A stretch of DNA of 64,000 nucleotides from Aquatica leii (GCA_035610365.1 CM069432.1:74776520-74840519); one strand, 5' to 3'; positions 11,190 through 23,814 are shown, counted from the stretch's first letter. Notes: generated from the letters alone by a model not told the origin. Translations and numbers: made by a program.

Positions 11190-11770
11190 ACAAGTTTCTC
11201 AATCGCTTTGGTGTTTGAACAGTACTTTGGCTAAGTACTTTCCCATTGTTCGATTCATCGGTTCAACCATGCCATCGATTGAGGATGAAACGCGTCGTCT
11301 TAGTTTTTTTAATTCCAAACAGTTGGCTAACTTCTTAAAACAGCGCAGACTAAAAGTTGCGACCTTGGTCGGAATGTAATTCCAAACAGAACTCTAACCG
11401 GCAGAAAAACTTTTTCACTAAGACGTCTGCGACTGTAGCTGCAGTTGATTGAGTATGGCACAAGCCTTCATACATTTCCGGAAATAATCCATCGCTACCA
11501 AAACGTATTTGTTTCCCGAATGAAATTCTGGGAACGGCTTTGCGATGTAAATCGCTACTCTCTCTAAAGGGCTTCCCACGTTATACTGTTTTATTGGCGC
11601 TTTGCGCTTTTTTACTGGACTATTTTCTGGTGCGCAGATCTTAGGGTATGTACCATTCCATGACGCCTCCTTTGCAATTCAACCAGTAAAACCTTTCTCG
11701 AACTTTTCTTAATATCTCCTTCACACCAAAGTGTTTTTCTGATGTACCATCGTGCAACACTTCTGACACT
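11190..11770 (-). pseudogene. Ty3/gypsy integrase fragment
   Basis: Minus-strand reading gives a zinc-binding-type lead (HFGVKEILRKVRERFYWLNC, about 11735-11675), then the integrase core: QYNVGSPLERVAIYIAKPFP, YVLVAMDYFRKC (first Asp), an HSDQGRNF-like block near 11355 (second Asp), and DGMVEPMNRTMGKYLAKV near 11250 (Glu region). Several stops and at least two frameshifts are present. No LTRs or reverse transcriptase were found around it, so this is an isolated fragment. Confidence 0.8.
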
Positions 11771-11864
11771 CGGCTCTTCGGCTTTTCGACCTTCAGATTC
11801 TATACTATGATGAAAGCGTTTTTCGGGTTTGGACTGTGTCATTGTTGTAATTGACGTTCTCATC

Positions 11865-11930
11865 TTAGTATAGACTCCGGCCGTGGAAGCTTCCGCTATT
11901 ACATTAACTTTCAGACCTTTTGATAAAAAA
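11865..11930 (+). repeat. Short Penelope-like 3'-end remnant
   Basis: CTTAGTATAGACTCCGG followed by CGTGGAAG matches CTTAGTATAAACTCCGG and CCTGGAAG at about 34787, which sits at the 3' end of a recognisable Penelope-like fragment. The match is short, so the assignment is tentative. Confidence 0.35.
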
Positions 11931-13559
11931 ATAACAAACTGAAATATCAAATTATTGCTAATTTCTGACATTGGAAATGGCAGATAACTAATATCTTGAC
12001 AATAGTTATACATTGGTTAACGCGATATTGTATTCAAACAGAAAAAAGCTAAACAAGTTAATCTGCGATTTTCATTGTTGCCCGTTTTTTTATTAATTTC
12101 TTAATATCGCTGAATTATAGTTTCTTTATTTAACCGTTTTACATTCAATTTGTGTTAATGGTACAAATTTGCATGTAATCAAATACATTAATTAACATAG
12201 CCGAAAATAAATTAAGTACCTAGATGCATTAGTTTTTTATTACTCATTTGGAAATATTTATACATTTACAATGTATACATATAAAAAAATAACATCCTCT
12301 ACATTGATAACATTCTGATCTTATGATTAGGTTTTTTAATTGTCGTAACATTCTTACCAGTGCCAGTGTTGGAATTACCAACTAGCCATTTTAATGTTCT
12401 ATAAAGTTTCATTTTAATTAGTTAGTCAATAATTATTGGTAAATTTTATTTCCTAATATTAGTTGTATTGTATTGTATTGTATTGAACCTTCAGGTAGGA
12501 GAGTCAAGAACTCACAACTTGGTTTGCCTGATTTTCGATGGTAGTCTGTATTTGTTCTTCGTCAGTTTTTATTTGATTTTCTGTTTGTTTGTATATCTTC
12601 TATTTTTGAGAATTTTTGAAGTTTTTCTTCGATTTTTTAAGAATTTTCAGAAAAACTTTCTTCTATTTTTTTATAATCTTTCTCCATTTTCTGAGAAGTT
12701 TTTGGACAGTTTATCTTCCATTTTTTGAATATTTTCATTTATTTTACCAAAATTTATTACTCTGATAGCTTCAAAGAAATACGAATCAATGTCTATTCCG
12801 TTTTCTACCAAATTTTCACGAAGCCGTTGTTGTATCACAACTTTACTACTACTTATTTCTAGATCACGTTCTTCTAGTTTCTCTTTTTAAATCTGCGACT
12901 TTTAAATCACAAAGTTTCCTTGTCACCATCGTTCGTTTACTTGTTATTTTCATTTTTTAGCACTAAGCTTTAAGACCAACCGTTTCATTATTGTTAAATG
13001 TCTAAATTATATGCACTAATAAAAATAATGTTGAATGAACAGGAACAATTATAACTACAGTCTATTCCTTCTTGTACATTTTTTCAGTACATTTGAGTAA
13101 TTCCTGTAGATTCATTATGACTATATAATCAATTTGAAAAGTTTATTTCTTCATTAATTATAAATTCACTAATTAATTAAACGTCAAAATATTTATTGTT
13201 CTCTACTACTAGATATACTTGTAGTAAAAACTTAAGTAACTGTTCATTCATAGTTCGAATTTTTATATAAAACGAAAAATAAAATCTTGTATGCACCACT
13301 GGCGTTACTGGATGATTACACTCATCGAGCAATATTTATTCCTCGGGTCAGAGGTTCTCGGGCTGCATTAAGTTGCTCTACGGGCGTCATCATCGTAATA
13401 ACGCATTTGGTTAAACTAGCATTTATTTATGTTAACAATACGTTTACTTACATAATCTATTTATTTTCACTAGCCACGCGCGTTAAACACTTGACACTTC
13501 CGACTAGAATCAATTAGATTTCTGACTCGATTTGAACACTTTTTATATTTTACTTGATC
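11931..13559. other. AT-rich DNA; TTGTA microsatellite; no gene seen
   Basis: (TTGTA)n/(TATTG)n occurs at about 12459-12485. A T-rich low-complexity block (about 12540-12735) gives a long hydrophobic open frame that looks artefactual. No domain or RNA gene recognised. Confidence 0.45.
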
Positions 13560-14000
13560 TGCTTTGAGAACATTTTGGTAATTACCTCGAATTATTTTGA
13601 ATGAATTCGAAGCTTCTATGCGTTTCAATTATTTAACGTTTGTGATTATCGGACCTACCAAACCGAGTGATTCATACAATTGTGATACTGTTGACAGTAC
13701 AGACCTTTTAGTAATTAATTTTTAATTATCTCCACCGTCTGCTAAGTAATGAAAATTCTCATTTTGAGGATCCCATTATGCATTATCATTTATGCAGTTT
13801 CCGTAAGTTTTATAATAGATTTGAATTTATCTAACACTAAACCTGTTGACCATAAAATTTCTGATATTGGCTCTTCTATAGAATTCGCACCCATTAGAAT
13901 ACCATCTACATAAAAATATTTTTTTATAATATATTTGCCGCGATCTGTTGTTTTTTTTAATAATCTAATGCTAATTCATATAAAATTTGGATAAGAAGAG
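13560..14000 (-). pseudogene. BEL/Pao reverse-transcriptase fragment
   Basis: Minus-strand reading contains YVDGILMGANSIEEPISEI (a degenerate YVDD catalytic block, second Asp changed to Gly) near 13915-13860. Further on is TKRSVLSTVSQLYESLGLVG near 13710-13655, the conserved block after the palm in BEL/Pao polymerases. Stops and frameshifts are frequent. It is much older than the BEL/Pao copy at 23958-30159. Its limits are unclear; further decayed sequence may extend to about 14300. Confidence 0.65.
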
Positions 14001-14410
14001 ATATGGTGAACTAGCTAAGCCCTATGTGACCGGCTTTAATTCATCACAGTTAATTGGATCAGATTTATTATTTTGCTACAATATTCTTTGATAGTTTCTA
14101 TCATTTTTATTCAAGATTATAATTCTATACATTTTAACGATATCATCCGTTTGACAGTATTTACACAGCTTCAAAATTAATACTACAAATAATTCGTCTT
14201 TAGATTGTAGTCTCTACAATGCCTCTACTAATTGTGTTCCATTCAGTGACGTACCTGTATTTGATTTTGCACCACCGTCAAAAACTACTCTAAACTATCC
14301 AACAAAGAAGTTGGTACATCTAATTTTAGTTACTAGCGTCGTAATTGCAAAATATTTAAATCAAGTTAACATTGCTTTCAATGTAGCCCCTTCTTTTTTA
14401 ATGTTATTAA

Positions 14411-14421
14411 ATCTGCCAACC
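14411..14421 (+). repeat. Target-site duplication, left copy, of LINE
   Basis: ATCTGCCAACC is repeated exactly at 17790-17800 in direct orientation. The two copies bracket the 5'-truncated LINE, as expected for target-primed reverse transcription. Confidence 0.8.
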
Positions 14422-14559
14422 AACATGCGACAGAAAGAAAGAAGAAAACAAAAAGAAACAAGAGGAGCAGATCAAAGGAATAAAAACGGAAGATGTATGG
14501 AAGTACGTAAAGAAACAGAGGAAAAAAAACATGACGACAAAGGGAATAAAAATTAAAGA

Positions 14560-16488
14560 ATGGGAGATATATTTTCGGAACCTGTTGGGAGGGGAAGAAC
14601 AAAAGCAGAAAAAAGAAAAGACGCGGTAGTAAGACAGGAAGAAGGAGATAGGGATAGAATAAGTGAAGAAGAAGTAATAGAGGCGATAAAGAATATAAAA
14701 AGGAAAGGCGACAGGAGAAGATGGGATACAAGGAGAAGAGTGGATATACGGGGGAGAAAGTGTAGCAAAAAGGATGACGGAAATACTAAACAAAATATGG
14801 AAAGGGGAAGGATTTCCAGAGAGATGGAGAGAGGGAATAATATGCCCAATCCATAAAAAAGGCGAAAAAAATAAAGTCAAGAATTATAGAGGGGTAACAT
14901 TATTGAGCACGGCATACAAATTGTACGCGACAATACTGCAAGAAAGACTACAGAAGGAAATAGAGGAAAGAAGTTTGGTACCAGACGGACAAGCGGGATT
15001 CAGAAAAGGAAGAAGGGCGATAGACAACATATATATACTGAAACACTGAAACACACAAAAAAGAGAGAAAATGGTGGCACTGTTCGTAGATCTAAAAGCT
15101 GCTTTTGACAAAGTGAATAGGGAAAAGCTGTGGGAATATATGAAAAGAAAAAAAATCAATGAAAGATTAATACAAAGAATAGAGGAAATCTACGAAGAAA
15201 CGAGAAGCAGGGTTAAAGTGAATGGGGAAGAGAGTGAGTAATTCATCACAAAGAGAGGGTTGAGGCAGGGATGTCCACTGAGCCCAAGCCTGTTCTCAGT
15301 ATATACGGGGGATCTGGAAGAGACAATGAGAGGACAACAGACAGGAGGGATAGTGGTAGGGAAAGCTAAGGTATGGTCGTTGGCGTATGCAGATGACATA
15401 GTGCTGGTGGCTAAGGAGGAAAAGGAAATGAAAGAGATGATGAAAACGCTAGAAAAATATATGAAAAAAAAGAAATGGAAGTAAACACAGAGAAAACAAA
15501 GATAATGATATTTAGAAAAGAAGGGGGAAAAAGAAAAAGAGAGGAGTGGATATAGAGTGATGAGAAAGTGCAACAAGTGAAGGAATTTACATACCTGGGC
15601 TACACGATGAAACAGGATAATAAAGAGGGAGAACACATAAAGGAAAGAGTGAAGAAAGGAAACAGGTTAATAGGACAAGTCTGGGGTGTGGAGGAAAGAG
15701 TATTCAAGATGGATATAAAAAAAGAAAATTGTTGTTTGAAAAATTAATAAAGGGGGTGGTAATGTATGGAGCGGAAATATGGGGCTGGAAGGAGTGGAGG
15801 GAGGTAGAGGGGCTACAGGAAAAATACTGGAGATGGGTGTTAGGATTGGACAGGGATACACCGGGGTATATTGTGAGAGAGGAGGTACAGATAGAAAAAA
15901 TAAGGGTAGAGACAGGAAAAAGAGCAATAAAATACGAGGAAGAAATGAGGGAAAGAACAGATTGCAAAATACTGCAAGAATGTTGGAAAGAGATAAAGGG
16001 AGGGAAAGTAAAGTACGGGCAGGAGGGCAGAGAAGAGTATTACAAAAGAAACGGGTACGCGAGTGAAGAAGTGGAGAGATTAAGAGAAGAGGGAGTAGGG
16101 ATAAGGAAAGCAATAATAAGGAGAGATAGACATCGAAAAACAAGAAAGATGGACAAAGATAAAAGAGGGCAGATATAATAGAAATTATAAAGATATCAAG
16201 GGTGAAGGAGTGCCGGAATATTTAAAAGATAGAGAGATTAAAAGCAACAAAAAGAAAAAAATGGTAGCAAGGTTCAGATGTGGCAACGAGGAGTTAGGGA
16301 ACAAATATTGGAAAGAAGAACCAGAAAAGATGTGCAGGCTATGTGGAGAAGAAACGGAAGACCTTAACCATATGAGACAGAAATGCAGGAAACTAAGAGA
16401 AGAAGAGGTGATGAAAATAGAGGAAATCTTAGAGGAAAACGGAAAAGGAGCGGAATGGATGGAGGAAGTATCCCAAACAGCAATGTAA
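14560..16488 (+). pseudogene. LINE reverse transcriptase and C-terminal zinc knuckle
   Basis: Plus-strand frames in order: 14774-15049 holds the RT fingers (GFPERWREGIICPIHKKG, NYRGVTLLSTAYKLYATIL, PDGQAGFRKGRRAIDNI). 15075-15240 holds FVDLKAAFDKVNREKLW. 15260-15484 holds RQGCPLSPSLFSVYTGDLEE and the catalytic SLAYADDIVLVA (Y-A-D-D intact). 15580-16178 holds the thumb and C-terminal region (FTYLGYTMKQD, VVMYGAEIWGWKEW). 16210-16488 holds a CCHC zinc knuckle CRLCGEETEDLNHMRQKC. At least one stop (15241) and several frame changes break the protein. The last codons before 16472 are replaced by the nested element. Confidence 0.85.
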
Positions 16489-17641
16489 GCTTGTATCAAG
16501 ATTGCAGCAAACTTGTCGTGACAACTTTAAAACTTGCAGCAATATTATCGTGACAAGTTTGGAGACTTGCAGCAAGTTTGCTGCAAGTTGGCTAAGGAAG
16601 CAATAACAAGCTTGTGACAACCTTGTCGCGACAAACTTGCAGCAATATTGTCATGACAAGTTTGGAGACTTGCAGCAAGTTTGCTGCAAGTTTCGACAAA
16701 CTTGCAGCAATATTGTTAAGTCTTGACATGACAAGATTTGAATTTGCAGAAATGTTACAGTCCCTTGTCATCGCAAAGTTTAAAATTTGTAAAAATGCTA
16801 TTAAAACATGTAAACGCCAGACTTACTTACTTACAGACATATTAAAGTTACTTGTCATGGAAATTCGTCAAACTTTCAGTAATATCGCTGTACTTTGAAG
16901 CAAGGTACAAAGAAAAACAAAAAATTATTTTGCTTACTGATATTGATATTGTAATTAAATAAAGACTTGTTTCTACAAACTAAGTTACAACTTCATTAGG
17001 TATTGTCTATTTGTTTTAATTCTGTTCCATTTCCACTTGTTCTATTAATCGCTAGGTTTGTTGACCTGAAACATAAAATTAAGAATAACCTTAATTGCTC
17101 GTTTGATGGTAATGTTAAATAAGCTAAACGCATGCAAAACTTTAATAATTTAAAATCATATTATTACACAATACACAGCATACATCAATGGTCTCAAACT
17201 TGGTTACTAGTGTTTGCAAAATTATTTAAAATTTTTAATCGAATAAGTATACAAACCTAAGATGCAAACCAATAAGTGCACTAAAATGCAATAATACTCA
17301 CCTAAAAAGTCTACGATGAGTAAACACAGAACTAAATAATAATTGTGTTAGAATACAAACACCATGTAAATGACAGACATTAACATAAAAATGGCGAGAC
17401 ATGCAGGGGATATACACTCCGAGACATGCGCCGGTATTTATGCGTTTACGCCTGCGTACTGTAAATTTGAAAAAGAAAGTTTTCTGCAAGCTTGCAGCAA
17501 GTTTGCAGCAAATTTCTCAAGCGTGTGTCGTCAAAGTTGCCAATATTACCAACATTGCTGCAAACTTGCAAAGATTCGTAAACTTGGCAAGGAAAAAGCA
17601 AGCTGAAATCAAACTTGCTGCAAGTTTACATGCTATCTGGG
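16472..17641. mobile_element. DNA transposon-like element with terminal inverted repeats built of TTGCAGCAA arrays
   Basis: The left end CCCAAACAGCAATGTAAGC and the reverse complement of the right end, CCCAGATAGCATGTAAAC, are imperfect inverted repeats. Both continue into arrays of CTTGCAGCAA-type units (left arm about 16495-16715, right arm about 17478-17630), so the ends can fold back. A 2-bp AT flanks each side (16470-16471 and 17642-17643). It interrupts the LINE reading frame exactly where the C-terminus should continue. No transposase is visible inside, so it is non-autonomous. The superfamily is not identifiable from the ends alone. Confidence 0.65.
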
Positions 17642-17789
17642 ATGGAGCAGGAGGAAAAAGTTAAGGGGAGAGAAGGGATAAGAAAATGTATTTCAAAAAA
17701 AAAAAAAAAGATGTTAGTATAGAATGTTATGTAGTATAGCACGATCAAATTTGTAAGCCAAATGGCAACGAATAAAGTTAAACTTATAT

Positions 17790-17800
17790 ATCTGCCAACC
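17790..17800 (+). repeat. Target-site duplication, right copy, of LINE
   Basis: Exact second copy of ATCTGCCAACC (compare 14411-14421), immediately after the LINE 3' end. Confidence 0.8.
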
Positions 17801-18754
17801 TTTTTCATTTTCTTTTTTAATGATTTTATTGATTGTTTTTGGAAGTCTCTTGTAATTGCGACAAGATCATTTATCTAATATACAACAATAGTTTGTACTT
17901 GCTGCGATTAGAGTAAATGTGTACGTGTGTGGGAAAGAGAGGTTGACTAACTCTACTATCTCGACTTGGTGCTATTCTGGTGCTTCGAACGAATCTACTC
18001 TAAAACGATGCGGCAACTAATAATTATTTCTTCTCGATTCAAAAATCCGGATCGAAGTGACCAAAATGTTGGGGGTCATTTTAGTGGACTGTATTTCTTA
18101 ATAAAACTCTGTTGACACTTTTCATCACTAATTTATTGAACACAAATCAAGACTATATTTTTGTGATTAAACACTTTTAAAGCGCTTGTGCTCAGAACAC
18201 TTAAGGCTGAATGTCGTGCGAGCTGTTCGGAGGTTTTTAGGATTTTTTTTTGAGTTCCTTTAGTCACACTTTGCAATTATTTATATTATTTATAAAATAT
18301 ATAATTACAGCTCAACAGCTAGAACAAGTGACTTGGTTTATCTGTCCTATATTGAATATTGGCGTTATAAACTACAACTGAAATCTTGTAATGCAACAGT
18401 TGCCACAGGTTTAATTTTAGATTTTTTGGTTTACATTATTTTTTTTTAATTGGTTTAGTTTTTGTCTACGTATTGGTCGAAGGAGTAAAACAAAAACTTT
18501 TTTCATTACACATAACTCTGTATATTATAAATACCTAAAGATAAATATGACAACCGTGTATGATTGCGTATCTGACACTTCATCATTTAAAACATAACCT
18601 AAATATTCTATTTAAAAAGTCTTCGTCTTGTCTTTGTCTTATGCATTAAATCAAAGGTACTCGATATAACCTTTGAATGTGTCAGATGAGAGGTCTTAGT
18701 ATGTAAAGGTACGGCTTGATTATTATTAAATCGAGAGTCTAACCTAAGTTGAAA
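17801..18754. other. Intergenic region upstream of CASC3
   Basis: No gene seen. It should include the CASC3 promoter and 5' UTR near its right end; no TATA box is obvious. The part from about 18035 to 18240 has a retroviral-LTR-like feel (CCAAAATGTTGGGGGTC), but no pair of ends was found. Confidence 0.35.
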
Positions 18755-21700
18755 ATGGAAAAAGAAAATAAAGAATATCATGAAATAATACCAGAGAATC
18801 CAGAAAATAGTAAGGTTAGTGATTTTATTCAATGCATGAACTTGAAAAATGAATAGGTTTTCATGTATAACACTTAATTGAGGTCATAAGCACAGAAGTT
18901 CATATATTAATTAGAGCAGAGCATTTATCTGTAACATATTATTATATTTTCATAATTTAGAAAGAAAGTATGACTGACAACAATAGGGTAGTTGAAGATG
19001 ACGATATTGTTAATAAAGACACTAGTTCCGAGTATGAGACTAATGAGAGTTCAAGTGATGAGGATGAAACTAAGGAAAATTTAGATAACGAAGGAGAGCA
19101 TGGTTTTGAAAGTGACGATAGTGTTATACTTGAACGAGAAGAAGGCGATGGTCAAGAGAGTGTTTCTTTAAAAAAGGTAGATGATGATGAGGATAAGAAA
19201 AATCCACAGTACATACCGAAAAGGGGTACTTTTTATGAACACGATGATCGAACTTTGGAAGACAGGTGAGAATGTATTTAGTTTATTTATATTTGGTTAG
19301 TAGTAGTTAAACTCTGGTTATGTTTTTAGGCAGATATTTACTTATGTATAATACTCGTTATAGCATATTTGTAATTTCGAGTTTTATAATGGGATTCATT
19401 TTGTTCTCATTAATCTATTATGCCTAGTTCACATTATTCCAGTAGCATTCCAGTTCAGCAAAGGAAACCAGCACTAGAATGTTACTGGAATGGACTCATT
19501 CCAGCACCACTGGAATAATGTAGACGGTCAAGTCCTGTGCTGGATTGAACGTTGAACAGTGAACATGCATTGTAGTTTTTTGTGAACACGCATTGTTGTA
19601 GTTCTACTATCAAGTTTTTAGTCCTTTGTTGAAATCATTGTCACTATTTACTGATTCAACAGCTTTTGAATGATTATGGAGATGATTGACTCGCTGGATT
19701 ACTGGACTGGAATAATATGACCCAGGCATTAGGTTCATTAACTGTATTTTTGCTTTAACTGTAACTTTGTTTCCATTTATTTTTACTTAGTCTGCAATGT
19801 ATGAATGAGTGAAAGGTTGCAAACACTCGAAAGGAGTACTGGCAGAAGTAGAATCGATGTTCACTGTATTTACCAGCAGAGTTCATACTTCTATTCTTGC
19901 TTTGGGATGTGTAATATATTATTCCTTAGATTAATAGTAAGTCATACATTATGAAATGTTATTAGTACTTAACTGAGGATTTATACTTAAGGGTTTTTTT
20001 TTTGTAAATAAAACTGCAGTTGGAAAATTGCCAAGCTGTTGTTCAAGTTGAAGCAAGAGATTTCAATTTTGCGTCTACTAACACAATATTCTCTTCTTTT
20101 AAATGTTCTCATATTCATTTGTGTTAGGATCTATATTTTATGTCAATTTTATTTTTTTTCAGTTTAGTTTTTCAGGGTGCGTTAATTTTTTCTTTTTAGT
20201 GAAGATAAACAAGAGATTCCTGAAAAGAACGAAAAACAAAATAAGAAGAATGTATGGATGGAGAAAAAAGAACGTTGGAGTCATGACCGATATAACGATA
20301 ATGAACAAGCACCTAAATCACGTTCTGAGTTAGTTGCTATTTATGGATATGATATTCGTAATGAAGATGGACCACCAAAAGCTCGTAGAAGGAGAAGATA
20401 TGGGTAAAGATTTTATCTAAAACTGTTGAATTGTTTTTAATAAATATGCTTATTTGTTCACAATTCCATTAATTACATATTATAATGATATCAAAACAAT
20501 CTTGAACGTGTTTAAAGTAAGATGCGCGTACATTTCAAACTGACAGCTATTTGCTTGAGTTACTGAAAATTATAACAGCATATTAACTTTAAGATGTATG
20601 TGAAAACTTAGTTCAATTGATTTTTTTAAATTAGTGATTTATTTGAAAGAAAGAGCGTCGCTTTTATACTTTTAAGTAACCAAAATTCATACACATGTTA
20701 AGCATCTGCAGGCGATGGTATTCTTTATATATATTGTATTAGAACCTAGTAATTAATAACACCATGCTTAAAATATAAATTTTTAGTCGGGGACCTAATA
20801 AATACACTAGAACCTGGGAAGATGAAGATGCTTATAAGCCGACTAAACCAGTAAAAGTTGTTAAACCCAAGAATAAAAAAAAAGAAGATTTTCAAGCGGA
20901 AGAGTTTGAAACTAACGATACAAAAGAAGAAATAGTTGTAAAAGATGAAAATATTTTGGAAGAAGATAAAACTCAACAGTAACTTAATTATCTCTATTTT
21001 TATTTTTTTTTAATTTAGTTTTTACAGAAATTCTCCTTCGAACGTTGAAAACAAAGTTCCAACAAATATTGCGCCGAAATATAAACAGGAACCATCGAAT
21101 CGATCAAACAATTTTTCTACTGATCACTCAAATTATCGACCTCAAAATCAAAGAATTGGCACGGGTCGTGTTATTAAGTCAAAACCGGAAATGAAAAAAG
21201 AAATAAAAGATTCGGATTACAGAGGTTTTACAAAAACTAGACAATTTAGAAATTCTAAATCTGAACAAAAGGTTTTGCCTAAGAATTATAAAATGGATAA
21301 TACTCAAAGACGGTCAAATAATAATGAAGATTGTACCGATGATATACAAAAAGAGTTATGCCAAATGAACATACAAGAAGAGCCTTTAAAATCTAATAAA
21401 CAAACTAATCAACGACAAAATAGCGTTCCTCCACGATTACAAGCTGAACAAAAGGGATCAAAAAGATACAGCTCTCTGAGACAAAGGTCTTTACCTGAAA
21501 CTGTCGCTCCCAGCTTTAGTCAAGCAGCTAATTACTACGCTACAGGTATGTTTGTGGTTTAAATAATAATCTAAAAAAGTTTATCAAAATACAAACTGAT
21601 ACTACTAATTTGGTATGCACAAGTGTATTAGTTAAGTATTGTAAATGTTCTATAGAGTATAATCAAGCACCGCAACCAGCCCAACAACAAGGTATTTTGC

Positions 21701-22308
21701 AACAACCAAATTCCATTCATGGTTCTACCCCGCCTCTTTCTCAAATACCTCCACCACCATTACCAACAATACCACAACAAGTTCCCGTAACGACTAATCC
21801 AATTTTACAAGCACCTCCACAATTTGCAACACCTTTTCCACAAGCTCCTCCACCTTTTTTACCTCCTACTGTACCAACGGCGTCATTTATACCTCAACCA
21901 GCGCCTTCAATAATTAATTATGTACAAGGTCAGGCCCAATTTCCTCAAGCTCCTCCATATCAAGGTTATCAACATCAGCAGTTCAATGCAGTGGTTAGTT
22001 ATTTTTCTTTAATTATTTTAAGCAATAAATACGTGGCGTTTTTTTAGAATCAAGCTGCCGAATTATATCAATGTCAAGGGGGAACCACTTATTATTCGAC
22101 CCAAAATCAACATATAAGTCAAAGATCTGTACCACAAAAACGCCCTAAAGCTGCAATTCCAATTGTTCCACCACCACCTCAAGAACCACGCGGGCGCGGT
22201 AGGTCAAATCATCTTAGAGATAATTCTATGCAAGGAGAAGAAATGTGTGAAACTGTAATTACTAATAGTAATATTTATGAAGATAGCATTTTATATGTTC
22301 AACAATGA
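18755..22308 (+). CDS. btz: CASC3/Barentsz, exon junction complex subunit
   Basis: Seven coding exons, 625 aa: 18755-18814, 18961-19265, 20200-20403, 20787-20978, 21028-21545, 21656-21993, 22048-22308 (TGA). All junctions are GT..AG and in phase. CASC3/Barentsz binds eIF4A3 and RNA in the exon junction complex (with Mago-Y14) and acts in mRNA localisation and decay. The SELOR core is clear: NPQYIPKRGTFYEHDDR at the end of exon 2, WSHDRYNDNEQAPKSR and ELVAIYGYDIR in exon 3, and a GRGPNKYTRTWED lead in exon 4. Later blocks also match the vertebrate protein: RIGTGRVIKSK, ELCQMNIQEE and KRYSSLRQRSLPE in exon 5, a Pro/Gln-rich low-complexity exon 6, and QGGTTYYSTQNQ plus PPPPQEPRGRGR in exon 7. 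An acidic N-terminus (exon 2) is also typical. Candidate poly(A) signals AATAAA lie at 22775 and 22953. Confidence 0.95.
19421..19728. mobile_element. MITE in CASC3 intron 2, PIF/Harbinger-like target duplication
   Basis: The left end TGCCTAGTTCACATTATTCC and the right end (ending in GGAATAATATGACCCAGGCA) are near-perfect inverted repeats of about 24 bp. TTA flanks both sides (19418-19420 and 19729-19731), a 3-bp duplication usual for PIF/Harbinger elements. It is 308 bp long with no coding capacity. It lies inside an intron and should not alter the CASC3 protein. Confidence 0.75.
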
Positions 22309-23814
22309 TACAAGTTCTTAGGTATTTAAAAACATTTTAATTTAATGTAATTGATTAAGAAATGTATCTTTAATTTATTTCGGTTTTTCGACATTGTGAT
22401 TGATATCTTTTAGATCATCCTATCCTAAGGCCTGGTTTAACTAAACTCAATTTGTTTTTAAAGTACTGTCATATTATTGTTTTTTTTGGTATTTTAAAAT
22501 TAAACGAAGTGTAAACCCTAATGGAAAAACCGGGTCTTGGACCTTTAAAGTCTATAAAAGTTTCACCCATTTTTGTACTTTATAATAGACATTAAATTAG
22601 TTCTATTTTTCTTGAAGACAAATATTATTTTTATTTAAGTTTTTTTTCTTGAACATTTTTACTATGTTCTTTTTATGAATATTGTTTTATGATGGTAATA
22701 GCTTGACGTTTTATTGGGTTACAATGTTTTATAATTTATAATCTATTACTAATATTTAAACTTACATGTTTACTAATAAAAAATTTCTATATGATATACA
22801 ATTATGCATAAAATCCATATTGATCAAATATGAAAAAAACACGTAATTAGGTAATTATATATTTATCAAAAAAGTTGATACATTTTTATGTTTCTTATCT
22901 TCTTAATTATGAATTTAACAGCTATACTTCAATGTTTTTATCAGAAAAGAAAAATAAACGTTTTATGGTCTTTCAATTATTGTCTTAATATATAGATTTC
23001 ATCAATTATCTTTGATTTTGCCACTTTTTATAGCATGTGCATAGAGCACTTGTATGCTGCATGAACCTATCCTGAAATCTCGCGCAGGTCAACAACTTTA
23101 ACGCTATGGCAAGAATGAGTGTCATGATATTAACATTGATCAAATCAAAAGAAAGCTGTGAATGTTTTATTTCCATATCGAAATTACAAAAGTAATTTTT
23201 GTATTTTGAAGGGTCATTTGCAGCAGTTTTTCATTAGAGAGAACTATTTAAGATTACTCTGCTAAATGCATATTATTACTAGTTTAGTTTGTAACCTTGA
23301 TTAAATATGCACGAAAGCGAAGCTTCAAATAATAATGAATTCTAAAAACACCGAATTACCAATTTAAAAAATTGCACCACAAACACCTAAAATTACTATT
23401 ATGGAATAAAGAATAAAAATAGTTGAAAACAAAAAAAAACGGTATTAGTCATAAATAAAATACCTGAAAATGTAACCTGTGAGGGGATAATATGAGTATT
23501 CTTGCACTTTTCATTAATATCAAATGTTTCACTTGATTTCTCTAGAATTAGCAAAACTGGAGCAGAAAATGGATTAATAATTTGCTTCGAATGGTACTAT
23601 AATTTTAGCTTGAAACTCAACTTCATACACATATAATTTTAATTAATTTTCAAATTGTAAAAAATAGATTTTTGTTTTTAAATATTTAAGCATCGCAAGA
23701 TGATTTCTTTAGTTGAACTAAGTTGAAAATGTCAAGAATTTCTCTATTTATTCTTTAAATCCGTGAATAATGTTTGGTTTTATAACATTTATATAAAATG
23801 ATTTATAGCTTGGT
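22309..23814. other. CASC3 3' UTR and intergenic AT-rich DNA
   Basis: The 3' UTR probably ends near one of the AATAAA signals at 22775 or 22953. After that, no gene, RNA or clear repeat was recognised. Confidence 0.45.

Larger units (their letters stand above)
14422..17789 (+). mobile_element. 5'-truncated LINE with its own nested insertion
   Basis: A non-LTR retrotransposon body on the plus strand, bracketed by an 11-bp direct repeat (14411-14421 and 17790-17800). It begins within the region before the reverse transcriptase and runs through polymerase, C-terminal domain and zinc knuckle. It ends with a 3' UTR holding a poly-A run (about 17696-17709) and ACGAATAAAGTTAAACTT just before the right repeat. 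The endonuclease domain is absent, so the copy is 5'-truncated. A 1.17-kb inverted-repeat element (16472-17641) interrupts it near the C-terminus. The AG-rich coding strand yields many spurious antisense frames. Confidence 0.85.

Noticed and set aside
12540..12735. 86-codon Phe/Leu-rich frame
   Set aside because: It is a translation of a T-rich low-complexity stretch with no domain features.
14378..16143. Long hydrophobic minus-strand frames
   Set aside because: They are antisense shadows of the AG-rich LINE coding strand, giving Ser/Leu/Phe-rich nonsense.
18035..18240. Possible solo LTR with a primer-site-like CCAAAATG..GGGGGTC
   Set aside because: No matching second end, no target duplication, and the putative primer site fits no tRNA 3' end I know.
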